A DNA stretch of 64,000 bases from UBA9676 sp963741615. GTDB lineage: Bacteria > Actinomycetota > Actinomycetes > Streptosporangiales > Streptosporangiaceae. Positions 52,791 to 61,375 of the stretch are shown piece after piece. The stretch covers positions 186,001 to 250,000 of the forward strand of contig CAVUIU010000028.1 of the NCBI GenBank assembly GCA_963741615.1, given 5' to 3'. Made by a program: the position numbers and the translations under genes. The notes under the pieces were generated by a model that worked only from the letters and a program-made list of their open reading frames with translations, was not told where the DNA came from and did no database searches. Position 1 is the stretch's first letter. Every line of letters starts with the position of its first letter.

Positions 52791-53320
52791 GCCGTCATCA
52801 CTTCCTCGATCAGCTCCGCCGACGCCGGGCAGGGCAACGCCGCTCCTCTCAGTGTGTCGAACAGGAAAGCCACCGCGCAAACGTCTTCGCGGCGTTCCAC
52901 CAGCTGGCCGGCCAGCGCCGTGTCCAGGAAGGCCACGTCCGGCGCGTCTTCGAAACTGGCAAGGATGAGTGGACCGGCAAGGCCGGAATGGGATCGCGCC
53001 GATGCAGGTATCACCTGCAACGAGATGCCAGGCCACGCGGCCAGGTCCAGCAGGCGGGCGAGCTGGGCCTTCATGATCTCCGGCCCGCCGATCTCCCGGC
53101 GGGGCACACCCTCGTCGATCGCCACGAACAGCGCCGGCGGGCCGTCACCGGCCAGGACCTGCTGCCGTTCCATCCGGGCGTCCACCTGCTGCTCGGTCTT
53201 CTCCTGCGTGGTTCCCGGCTGCGCGCGCAGCGCGCGCGCCGGGACGGGGAAGCCGCCGGGGCGGGCTTGTCTTCCGAGCGTAGTCCCGCCGCGACAGCCT
53301 GTAGAGAGCAAACAAGCCAC
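52781..53320 (-). pseudogene. DUF5753 regulator lacking its HTH domain
   Basis: A frame of 179 codons with the whole DUF5753 C-terminal domain (EQQVDARMERQQVLAGDG, REIGGPEIMKAQLARLLDLA, VAFLDTALAGQLVERREDV). Complete members are about 280 residues with an XRE helix-turn-helix in the first 70; that part is absent, and upstream sequence in any frame has none. It is either truncated or uses an internal start such as MERQQV. The DUF397 partner is intact. Confidence 0.75.
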
Positions 53321-53358
53321 ACCACCCCCGGCAGGACCGCGAGAAGACGGAATCGATC

Positions 53359-53559
53359 ATGACTGAATGGCAGGGTTCCCAGGCGCTGCGCGACCTGCTG
53401 GCGAGCTACGCGGGCCGGTGGCAGATCGACGACGACAGCGACACGCATGTCTGGCTGGCCGTGCGGCGCCCGTCGTCCACCTCGATCGAGCAGCATTGCG
53501 CGCGCACCCCGCCGGAACTGGGCGACAAGCTCGCCAAGGCCGAGGCCAGCGAGCCGTGA
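53359..53559 (+). CDS. Small hypothetical protein
   Basis: A 66-residue acidic protein: MTEWQGSQALRDLLASYAGR then WQIDDDSDTHVWLAVRRP. Similar short proteins occur near actinobacterial XRE/DUF397 loci. It reads away from the truncated DUF5753 gene and ends 3 bases before palindrome 2. Function unknown; weak ribosome-binding site. Confidence 0.5.
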   Translation: MTEWQGSQALRDLLASYAGRWQIDDDSDTHVWLAVRRPSSTSIEQHCARTPPELGDKLAKAEASEP

Positions 53560-53562
53560 TTT

Positions 53563-53617
53563 CCATGATCGTGGTGACTTCTATGCGTGTGGCGCACATG
53601 ACCCACCACGATCATGG
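53563..53617. terminator. Nested palindrome 2 (CATGATC family)
   Basis: Arms CCATGATCGTGGTG at 53563-53576 and the complement at 53604-53617, perfect over 14 bp. The inner part shares TCTATGCGT with palindrome 1. It lies between convergent genes. Confidence 0.75.
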
Positions 53618-53630
53618 CGAGCGGGGAGAC

Positions 53631-55382
53631 TCAGGCCTTGAGGTCGGGGAAGTCCTCCTCCCAGAACTCGGTGACGCCCCGCACGCCAGCCGGGGCGGGA
53701 GGGGCGGCCGGGCCGAGGCGACCGGTTTCCTGGTCCCTCAGCTCCACCCGGCGGATCTTGCCGGAGATGGTCTTCGGCAGCTCGCCGAACTCCAGCCGCC
53801 GCACCCGCTTGTAGGGGGCCAGCCGCCCGCGCGCGTAAGCAAAGATCGACAGCGCCGTATCCGCCGAAGGCTCGGCGCCCGCCACCAGCGTCACGTAGGC
53901 CTTGGGCACGGCCAGCCGCAGCGGGTCCGGTGACGGGACCACGGCCGCCTCCGCGACCGCCTCGTGCTCGATGAGCACGCTCTCAAGCTCGAACGGCGAG
54001 ATCCGGTAGTCCGAGGCCTTGAACACGTCGTCGGTGCGGCCGACGTAGGTGAGGTAACCGTCGTCGTCGCAGGTGGCGACGTCGCCGGTGTGGTAGTAGC
54101 CGCCGCGCATCGCCTCGGCGTTCATCCCGGGATCTCCCCGGTAGCCGGTCATCAGCCCCAGCGGGCGGTCCGACAGATCCAGGCAGATCTCGCCCTCGGC
54201 GGCCGGCTCGCCGGTGAACAGATCGACCAGGGCCACGGTGTAGCCGGGGAGAGGGCGGCCCATCGAGCCCGGCTTGACCTGCTGACCGGGGGAGTTGCCG
54301 ATCTGGGCGGTCGTCTCGGTCTGGCCGTAGCCGTCCCGGACGGTGATGTGCCAGGCGCGGCGGACCTGCTCGATCACCTCTGGGTTCAGTGGCTCACCGG
54401 CCGCGACGCACTCGCGCAGCGCGGAGATGTCGGCCGCGGCGAGGTCGGACTGGATGAGCAGCCGCCAGACGGTGGGCGGCGCGCAGAACGTGGTCACCCC
54501 GCACCCGCCGATCGCGCCGAGCAGCGCGTCCGCCGAGAACCGCTCGTAGCCGAGGATCAGCGCGGTGGCCGCGGCGTTCCACGGGGCGAACACATTGCTC
54601 CACGCGTGCTTGGCCCAGCCGGAGGAGGAGATGTTCAGGTGCACGTCCCCGGGCTGCAGGCCAAGCCAGTACATCGTGGACAGGTGGCCGGCCGGGTAGG
54701 ACTCGTGGGTGTGCTCGACCAGCTTCGGCTGGGCCGTCGTGCCGGAGGTGAAGTAGAGCAGCAGCGGGTCGGTGGCCCTGGTGACGCCGCTGGCGGTGAA
54801 CGTCTCGGGGGCGTCGGCCGCGTCCGCGTACGGGAGCCAGCCGTCCGGGGTCGCGCCGTTGTCCGGGCCCGGGCCCACCGCGATCGCGGTCCAGCGGCCG
54901 CCCAGGCCGTCGAACTTGGCGGCATGGTCGGCCTCGGTCACCACGTGCCGGACGTCACCGCGGGCGATGCGGTCGGCGATGTCCGCCGGGCCGAGCAGGG
55001 TGGTGGCCGGGATGACGACCACGCCGAGCTTCATCGCCGCCAGGATGATCTCCCATAGGGGGGCGATGTTGCCCAGCATCATCAGGAGATGGTCGCCCCG
55101 GCGGGCCCCCAGCTCGCTCAGCCAGTTGGCGACCTGGTTGGACCGGGTGGCCAGCTCGCCGTAGCTGAGCTGGGCGGCGGCGTCGCCGTCGGCGACGATC
55201 CGCAGCGCAGTCCGGTCGGGGTGCTCGGCCGCGATCACGTCGAACCAGTCCAGCGCCCAGTTGAACTCGCCGAGTACCGGCCAGGAGAACTCGCGCCGGG
55301 CTGCGGCGTAGTCGTCACGGTGACGCAGCAGCAGATCACGGGCGGCACGGAAGGCTGCCGTTGACGGTTGTGGCTCGGTCAT
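53631..55382 (-). CDS. Medium-chain acyl-CoA synthetase-like enzyme
   Basis: A 583-residue ANL enzyme. ATP-binding motif YFTSGTTAQPKLVEHTHESY, then APPTVWRLLIQSDL, the DGYGQTETT motif, DDVFKASDYRISPFELESVL and the catalytic lysine in PKTISGKIRRVELR. It resembles the medium-chain/acetoacetyl-type acyl-CoA synthetases (MACS) with the typical STMYWLGLQPGDVHLNISSS. Substrate not determined. Divergent from the DinG-like helicase. Confidence 0.92.
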   Translation of the reverse strand: MTEPQPSTAAFRAARDLLLRHRDDYAAARREFSWPVLGEFNWALDWFDVIAAEHPDRTALRIVADGDAAAQLSYGELATRSNQVANWLSELGARRGDHLLMMLGNIAPLWEIILAAMKLGVVVIPATTLLGPADIADRIARGDVRHVVTEADHAAKFDGLGGRWTAIAVGPGPDNGATPDGWLPYADAADAPETFTASGVTRATDPLLLYFTSGTTAQPKLVEHTHESYPAGHLSTMYWLGLQPGDVHLNISSSGWAKHAWSNVFAPWNAAATALILGYERFSADALLGAIGGCGVTTFCAPPTVWRLLIQSDLAAADISALRECVAAGEPLNPEVIEQVRRAWHITVRDGYGQTETTAQIGNSPGQQVKPGSMGRPLPGYTVALVDLFTGEPAAEGEICLDLSDRPLGLMTGYRGDPGMNAEAMRGGYYHTGDVATCDDDGYLTYVGRTDDVFKASDYRISPFELESVLIEHEAVAEAAVVPSPDPLRLAVPKAYVTLVAGAEPSADTALSIFAYARGRLAPYKRVRRLEFGELPKTISGKIRRVELRDQETGRLGPAAPPAPAGVRGVTEFWEEDFPDLKA

Positions 55383-55564
55383 GGACCCATGGTTGCAGTT
55401 CCGGCCCGGCTGCGGGAGACCCTGACGCGTGCCGGGCCGGGCCGGGCGGGCTCCTCGCCGGAGGTGCCGCCGTATCCGGCTGCCGAGACGGTCGCGTCAC
55501 CGGGTGGGGCGGCCGGCCGTGTGCGCTCCCGCGAGCGTCACCCCGGCGCGGTAGCGTTCCAGAC

Positions 55565-57700
55565 GTGCCTATCGGCGACACCCGCAGGCCGTCGCGAGAC
55601 GCCCCGTCCCGCGATGCCTTGCCCCATGATGGCGGTCGGCCGCTGCCGCCGGTGGCCGACCTGCTGGCCGCGGCGGTGGCCGGCATCGGGGGGACCGCGC
55701 GGTCCGGGCAGGATGCGATGGCCGAGGCGGTGGCGCAGGCGATCGGGACCGAAAAGCATCTCGCCGTGCAGGCGGGGACCGGGACCGGCAAGTCGCTTGC
55801 CTACCTCGTCCCGGCGGTCGCGCACGCCGTCAGTCGCGGTTCATCGGTGGTCGTGGCGACGGCCACGATCGCCCTTCAGCGCCAGTTGATCGACCGCGAC
55901 CTGCCACGCCTGACACCGGCGCTGGCCTCGCTCCTTGGCCGCGAGCCGACCTTCGCGATACTCAAGGGCCGCCGCAACTACCTGTGCCTGCACCGGCTGC
56001 GGACCGGGCCGCCGGAAGAGCCGGGCGAGGCGCTGTTCGATCCTGCCGCCCTCTCGGCCGTCGGCCGGCAGGTGCGGCGGCTCGGTGAGTGGGCGGCGGA
56101 TACCGTCACCGGCGACCGCGACGACCTCGTGCCCGGGGTGGAGGACCGGGCCTGGCGCCAGGTCTCGGTGAGCGCCCGGGAATGCCTCGGCGCCCAGCGA
56201 TGCCCGTTCGGCTCCTCGTGTTTCGCCGAACGGGCCCGCGACGCGGCCGGACGGGTGGACATCGTCGTCACCAACCACGCCCTGCTCGCGATCGACGCGC
56301 TGGAGGATTTCGGGGTCCTGCCCGAGCACGATGTGGTGATCATCGATGAGGCACATGACCTGGTGAACCGGGTCACCTCGGCGGCTGCCGCGGAGCTGTC
56401 AGCCGCGGCGGTGGAAACGGCGGCCCGCCGGTGCGGCCGGGTGCTCACGGCCGAGGCGGCCGGCCCCCTGCGGGAAGCGGCGGAGGCGGCCGACCGGGTG
56501 CTGGCGGCCATCCCGGCCGGGCGGATCGACGACCTGCCCGGGCCGCTGGCCAGCTCGCTCGCGACGATCCGCGACGCGTCCGGCGCAGCTGGCACGCAGG
56601 TGCGGGCCAGTGCCGGCGAAACCGCAGCCGATGCCGAACGCCTGTCGGCGTGGCGCGCCGCCCTGGCCGCCCTGGACGAGGTGAGCGGGACGGCCGAGCG
56701 GATCCTCGGCGCGTTCGGCCCCGACATCGCGGCCCGGCCCGATGTGGTGTGGATGGACCGGCCGCTGGACAGCGATCCCCGGCGGCCGCCGACCCTGCGG
56801 GTCGCCCCGCTGGACGTGGGCAGGCTGCTCGCCGAACGCCTCTTCGGCCGCCAGACGGTCGTCCTGACATCGGCCACGCTGGCACTGGGCGGGTCCTTCG
56901 AGCCGCTGGCACGTCAGTGGGGCCTGCCGCCCCCCGAGGCGGCGGGCGGCGAAGCGCCTGCCGCCGGCGCCCTCCCAGCCGGCGAGATACCCGCCGCGGG
57001 TGCCCCCTCCGCGCCAGCGGGCCTTGCCTGGTCCGGGCTGGACGTCGGCTCCCCGTTCAACCACCCGCGCAGCGGGATCCTTTATGTTGCCCGCCATCTG
57101 CCGCCACCGGGCCGCGATGGCCTGCCCGAGTCCTACCTGGCTGAGCTGCGTGAGCTCATCGAGGCGGCCGGCGGCCGCACGCTCGGGCTGTTCTCGTCCA
57201 TGCGGGCAGCCAAGCAGGCAGCCGAAGAGCTGCGCGGCGAGATCAGCCAGCCGCTGCTGTGCCAGGGGGATGACGCGACCGCCGAACTGGTCAGGCAGTT
57301 CACCGAGGACGAGACGAGCTGCCTGTTCGGCACGCTGTCCCTCTGGCAGGGCGTGGACGTGCCGGGCCGCTCGCTGCAGCTGGTGGTGATCGACCGCATC
57401 CCGTTCCCCCGGCCGGACGATCCGCTCGCCTCCGCGCGGCAGCGGGCCGTGGCGGCGCGGGGCGGGAACGGCTTCATGGCGGTGGCTGCCGCACAGGCGG
57501 CGCTCCTGCTCGCCCAGGGCTCGGGCAGGCTGCTGCGCACGATGGACGACAGGGGCATGGTGGCGATCCTGGACCCGCGCCTGGTCACCGCCCGGTACGG
57601 CGGCTTCCTGCGGGCGTCGCTGCCGCCGTTCTGGGCGACGACGGACCCAGGCATCGCCCGCTCCGCCCTCCGCCGCCTAGCCGCCCAGCCCAGTCCATGA
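55565..57700 (+). CDS. DinG/XPD-type ATP-dependent DNA helicase
   Basis: A 711-residue superfamily 2 helicase: Walker A AGTGTGKSLAYL, four Fe-S cluster Cys (YLCLHRL, ARECLG, QRCPFGSSCF), DEAH box VVIIDEAHDLVNR, and motif VI AQGSGRLLRTMDDRG. It unwinds DNA with 5' to 3' polarity in repair. Low-complexity insert PPEAAGGEAPAAGALPAGEI lies between helicase domains. The GTG at 55565 gives the usual N-terminus; a longer upstream frame looks non-coding. Confidence 0.92.
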   Translation: MPIGDTRRPSRDAPSRDALPHDGGRPLPPVADLLAAAVAGIGGTARSGQDAMAEAVAQAIGTEKHLAVQAGTGTGKSLAYLVPAVAHAVSRGSSVVVATATIALQRQLIDRDLPRLTPALASLLGREPTFAILKGRRNYLCLHRLRTGPPEEPGEALFDPAALSAVGRQVRRLGEWAADTVTGDRDDLVPGVEDRAWRQVSVSARECLGAQRCPFGSSCFAERARDAAGRVDIVVTNHALLAIDALEDFGVLPEHDVVIIDEAHDLVNRVTSAAAAELSAAAVETAARRCGRVLTAEAAGPLREAAEAADRVLAAIPAGRIDDLPGPLASSLATIRDASGAAGTQVRASAGETAADAERLSAWRAALAALDEVSGTAERILGAFGPDIAARPDVVWMDRPLDSDPRRPPTLRVAPLDVGRLLAERLFGRQTVVLTSATLALGGSFEPLARQWGLPPPEAAGGEAPAAGALPAGEIPAAGAPSAPAGLAWSGLDVGSPFNHPRSGILYVARHLPPPGRDGLPESYLAELRELIEAAGGRTLGLFSSMRAAKQAAEELRGEISQPLLCQGDDATAELVRQFTEDETSCLFGTLSLWQGVDVPGRSLQLVVIDRIPFPRPDDPLASARQRAVAARGGNGFMAVAAAQAALLLAQGSGRLLRTMDDRGMVAILDPRLVTARYGGFLRASLPPFWATTDPGIARSALRRLAAQPSP

Positions 57701-57715
57701 TCGCCCAGCCCAGAT

Positions 57716-57775
57716 TTCCATGATCATGGTTACTTGGACGGGCAAATGCCCGCTCGATTAACCATGATCATGGAA
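57716..57775. terminator. Nested palindrome 3 (CATGATC family)
   Basis: Arms TTCCATGATCATGGTTA at 57716-57732 and the complement at 57759-57775, perfect over 17 bp. An inner hairpin CGGGCA-AA-TGCCCG is at 57739-57752. It lies between the convergent helicase and pirin genes; a half copy (CCATGATCGCCCAG) precedes it at 57695. Confidence 0.8.
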
Positions 57776-57813
57776 TTGCTGGGTGCGGGCGGTGGGGGTG
57801 GGGTGGGGCGGGG

Positions 57814-58812
57814 TTATGGGAGGTTGTGGCCGGGGTGGGGGTCGTCGGGTATGGCGCGGGGCTGGGCTGGGATGGTTCCGAGGCGGCCGGCCTGGTAGTC
57901 CTCGAATGCCGTGACGAGCTCGTCCCTGGTGTTCATCACGAAGGGGCCGTAGGCGGCGATGGGCTCCCGGATGGGCTGGCCACCGAGCAGGAGCACGTCG
58001 AACTGCTGGCTGGGTCCGTCCTGGCGCTGGCTGGCCGCGAAGGTGAGCACGTCGCCCGGGCCGAACACGGTCAGCTGGCCGGTGTGCACCGGGCGGCGCT
58101 CCGTGCCCACGGTGCCCGAGCCCGCCAGCACGTATGCGAGCGCGTTGAAGTCACGCCGCCAGGGCAGCCGGACCTGGGCGCCCGGGGCGACGGTGGCGTG
58201 CAGCAGCGTGATCGGGGTGTGCGTGATGCCCGGGCCGCCGTGGTCCGCCAGGTCCCCGGCGATCAGCCGGAGCAGCGCGCCCCCGTCCGCGGAGGACAGC
58301 AGCGCGACCTGGCCGGCCCGGATGTCCTGATAGCGCGGGTTGGTCATCTTCATGCTGCGGGGCAGGTTCACCCACAGCTGGAAGCCATGGAACAGACCGC
58401 CGCTGGCGACCAGTTCCTCCGGGGGCTCCTCGATGTGCAGGATGCCGCCGCCAGCGGTCATCCACTGCGTGTCCCCGTTGGTGATCCGCCCGCCGCCGCC
58501 GTTGGAGTCCTGGTGACGGAAGATCCCGTCGATGATGTAGGTGACGGTCTCGAAACCACGGTGCGGGTGCCAGGCGGTGCCCCTGGGCTCACCTGGTGCG
58601 TAGTCAACCTCGCCCATCTGGTCCATGTGGATGAACGGGTCCAGCCGGGCCAGGTCCACCCCCGCGAAGGCCCGGCGGACCGGGAAGCCCTCACCCTCGA
58701 ACCCGGACGGCGCCGTGGTGACCGACGCCACCGGCCGGTCGACCGCAGCCGCGGGGTCCGGTTCGGCGATGCGCGGCAGTACCAGGATGTCTTCGACGGT
58801 TACCGCGGGCAT
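57814..58812 (-). CDS. Pirin-family protein
   Basis: A 332-residue double cupin. Metal ligands are in FIHMDQMGEVDYAPG and WHPHRGFETVTYIIDG, plus HIEEPPEE. Bacterial pirins include quercetinase-type dioxygenases and regulators; the role here is unknown. ATG at 58812 follows AGAGGAGTGGTC. Confidence 0.92.
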   Translation of the reverse strand: MPAVTVEDILVLPRIAEPDPAAAVDRPVASVTTAPSGFEGEGFPVRRAFAGVDLARLDPFIHMDQMGEVDYAPGEPRGTAWHPHRGFETVTYIIDGIFRHQDSNGGGGRITNGDTQWMTAGGGILHIEEPPEELVASGGLFHGFQLWVNLPRSMKMTNPRYQDIRAGQVALLSSADGGALLRLIAGDLADHGGPGITHTPITLLHATVAPGAQVRLPWRRDFNALAYVLAGSGTVGTERRPVHTGQLTVFGPGDVLTFAASQRQDGPSQQFDVLLLGGQPIREPIAAYGPFVMNTRDELVTAFEDYQAGRLGTIPAQPRAIPDDPHPGHNLP

Positions 58813-59032
58813 GACCACTCCTCTGCTTCTGTCCGGCCGGGCGTTCCGCCGGAACCAGCGGCACCGGAAACGGGCGGCACCGGCCGGGCATGCTCTCCCT
58901 GCGAAACGATAGTTGACCGCGCAACATTCCTTGGATGACCCGGACGGGGCGGGCGGACTCCGCCGTTCCCCGGCGCACCGCGCGCCAGCCGTGACGATTC
59001 AGGAGGGGCGCCTAGCGAGCAAGGATCGCCAG

Positions 59033-59716
59033 CTAGGGCAGCTTCCAGTCGATGGGCGCGCTCCCCTGGCCCTCCAGGAGGTTGTTGGCACGGCTGAACG
59101 GCCGGGAGCCGAAGAAGCCGCGGTCGGCGGAGTACGGGCTGGGGTGGGCGGACTCGATCCTCGGCACGTGCTCAAGCAGGGGCGCCAGGCTGCCCGCGTC
59201 CCGGCCCCACAGGATCGCGACCAGTGGGCTCTCCCGGGCGGCGAGCGCCCGGATGGCCTGGTCGGTCACCTGCTCCCAGCCCTTCCCCCGATGGGAGCCC
59301 GGCTTTCCGGGCTGGACGGTGAGGACGCGGTTGAGCAGCAGCACCCCACGTTCGGTCCACGGGACCAGATCGCCGCTGGCCGGTGGCGGGTAGCCCAGGT
59401 CGTCGGTGTACTCGCGGAAGATGTTGACCAGGCTCGGCGGCGGGCGCACCCCGGCGGGAACCGAGAAGCTCAGCCCCACTGCGTGCCCGGGCGTGGGATA
59501 CGGGTCCTGGCCCATGATCAGCACACGCACGTCGCTGAAAGGCTGGCTGAACGCCCGCAGGACGTTCTCGCCCGCTGGCAGGTACCGGCGCCCGGCCGCG
59601 ATCTCCGCCCGCAGGAAGTCCCCCACGGCGGCGATGCGCTCCGCTACCGGTGCCAGCGCCGCCGCCCAGCCCGCCTCGACGACCTGATTCAGGTCCCGTG
59701 CCGCCACGGGGAGCAA
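59033..59716 (-). CDS. ung: Uracil-DNA glycosylase, family 1
   Basis: A 227-residue enzyme that removes uracil from DNA. Catalytic Asp in IMGQDPYPTPGHA, aromatic stacking segment SFSVPAGVRPPPSL, LLNRVLTVQPGKPGSH, and the minor-groove loop ESAHPSPYSADRGFFGSRPF. Start is TTG at 59716 or GTG at 59707. Independent of its neighbours. Confidence 0.95.
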   Translation of the reverse strand: MLPVAARDLNQVVEAGWAAALAPVAERIAAVGDFLRAEIAAGRRYLPAGENVLRAFSQPFSDVRVLIMGQDPYPTPGHAVGLSFSVPAGVRPPPSLVNIFREYTDDLGYPPPASGDLVPWTERGVLLLNRVLTVQPGKPGSHRGKGWEQVTDQAIRALAARESPLVAILWGRDAGSLAPLLEHVPRIESAHPSPYSADRGFFGSRPFSRANNLLEGQGSAPIDWKLP

Positions 59717-59761
59717 CTCTAGCGCCGCGCGGGCATCCGGGCCCCGGGTCTGCCCGGTCTG

Positions 59762-60040
59762 TCAGGTCATATCGGTGACGACCAGGTCGGCCCGGAACTT
59801 CTCCGCGGTCCGCCGGGTGCGATCCCAGCAGGCACCGCACATCGCATAAGTCCGGCCCCAGCACTCCCGCCACAGGAAGTCCTGGCCGGGATTGCCGAGT
59901 TCGCCGAAGGTGATGAGGAATTCGGCGGCCCGGCCCTGGTTCCGGTGAGCGCGATCGCTGCACGCCTGCCCTTGATGTGCGGCGGACACGAGGATTTCGT
60001 CCGGGCCGGGATGCCCGCTGGGCTGTGGCGGCTCATCCAT
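59762..60040 (-). CDS. Small cysteine-containing protein
   Basis: A 92-residue frame: MDEPPQPSGHPGPDEILVSA ... AAEFLITFGELGNPGQDFLW, with RECWGRTYAMCGACWDRTRR near the end (three Cys in C-x6-C-x2-C). AGAGGCG at good spacing before the ATG. Possible metal-binding protein, function unknown; the coding call rests on SD and composition. Confidence 0.5.
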   Translation of the reverse strand: MDEPPQPSGHPGPDEILVSAAHQGQACSDRAHRNQGRAAEFLITFGELGNPGQDFLWRECWGRTYAMCGACWDRTRRTAEKFRADLVVTDMT

Positions 60041-60299
60041 CCGGGCGCCTCTGGTTGCCACCCGCCGGGCCGCGGGCGCGGGGCGGGGGGTTGGCGGCTA
60101 ACGCCAGCACCGATAGAAGCCAAACTGCGACGGGACGGTCACTATCAGTCACGTTAACGACACTAACCCGGTTCCATGGCGTCGGCTAGTGGCCAATTTC
60201 CGGAACCAGGTCCCGGGGCTGACCGGAACCAGGTCCCGGGGCTGGCCGGCGCCGGGCTGGTGCCGGAGGATGGTGGGCACACGCGAGCGGGAGGGCGAG

Positions 60300-60890
60300 A
60301 TGGCAGCTCAAGAACGTCCCGGCGATCCGGCAGCCACACCTGGCGGCGGGCCGGTCACCGCACGACTGGTCCTTGCGGTCCTGCTCGCCGTCGCGGTTGC
60401 CGTGGCGCTGGTGATCGTCGGCCGGGTGCACAAGCCGGACTACTCCGCCACCATCTTCGGCCAGGCCGCCCTGGCGGCGCTGGAGCTCAAGTCGTGGCTT
60501 GCCAGCGTCGCGCTCGGCCTGGCCGCCGTGCAACTGCTGCTCGCACTCTGGCTGTACCGCAAGCTTCCCCGGGTGCGCGTCCCGCCCCGGTGGGTAGGGC
60601 CGGCCCACCGGTTGACCGGGGTCGTCCTCATCGCCGTCACCATCCCCGTGGCGGTGCACTGCCTGAACGCCTACGGGGTCCAGCTGACCAGCTTCAGGGT
60701 GGCGGTGCACTCGCTGGCCGGCTGTTTCCTCTATGGGGCGTTCGCGGCCAAGGTCCTGCTGGTCCGCAGCAGGCGGCTGCCCGGATGGGTGCTGCCGGTG
60801 GCGGGCGGGACGCTGGTCACGGTCGTGGTCGTCCTGTGGTACACCGCCGCCCTGTGGTACTTCCACGGTTTCCAGCTGCCCCACCCGTAA
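60300..60890 (+). CDS. DUF6529-family membrane protein
   Basis: A 196-residue protein with four helices. LELKSWLASVALGLAAVQLL, AHRLTGVVLIAVTIPVAVHC, RVAVHSLAGCFLYGAFAAKV and PGWVLPVAGGTLVTVVVVLW match the DUF6529 pattern. Conserved His residues in helices resemble cytochrome b561-type haem ligands, but haem binding is unproven. ATG at 60300 follows GGGAGGGCGAG. Confidence 0.8.
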   Translation: MAAQERPGDPAATPGGGPVTARLVLAVLLAVAVAVALVIVGRVHKPDYSATIFGQAALAALELKSWLASVALGLAAVQLLLALWLYRKLPRVRVPPRWVGPAHRLTGVVLIAVTIPVAVHCLNAYGVQLTSFRVAVHSLAGCFLYGAFAAKVLLVRSRRLPGWVLPVAGGTLVTVVVVLWYTAALWYFHGFQLPHP

Positions 60891-60995
60891 CGCCGCCGCG
60901 CGTCAGCCTCTCCGGGTGCCGCACGTTGTCCCCAGGCTGGAAGCTGGCGGGTGCCGGGCGGTCTCTGGACCCGCGCCCCCGTGTCGCCGCGGCGA

Positions 60996-61193
60996 TCAGG
61001 TGCTGCGAGGGTGCAGGACAGAGAGCATGCGGCGCACCGTGACGGCTGTAAGCCTGGGCGCGGGACGCCCGGGCTGCTGCCTGAGCGCGTGGCGGGCTGC
61101 GAGGACGGCGCGGGCCTGCGTGTCGCGCTGGGCCTGCTGGTACTTGTCGGCGACCCGGGCCTTGCCTATCTCGTGGTGGATGGTGGAGTACAT
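60996..61193 (-). CDS. Small basic protein of the MYxxIHHEIGKARVAD type
   Basis: A 65-residue Arg-rich protein beginning MYSTIHHEIGKARVADKYQQ. Similar small proteins are common hypothetical genes in actinobacteria. GGGGAGGCCGCG precedes the ATG at 61193. Role unknown. Confidence 0.65.
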   Translation of the reverse strand: MYSTIHHEIGKARVADKYQQAQRDTQARAVLAARHALRQQPGRPAPRLTAVTVRRMLSVLHPRST

Positions 61194-61375
61194 CGCGGCC
61201 TCCCCGGTCATGTAGCTTGGCCTCTTGCCGTCAGCTTGCCCAACCGCGAGGTTACTGTCAGTCACCCGGCGGACACCGCCGCTGTCAGCTTGCCGACTCC
61301 TTCCCGCCTCTGCGCCCCGGGAGGTGAGCATCAACGGCGGCGTCGCCCGCAAGCGGTGAGCACCCGAACGTTGTG

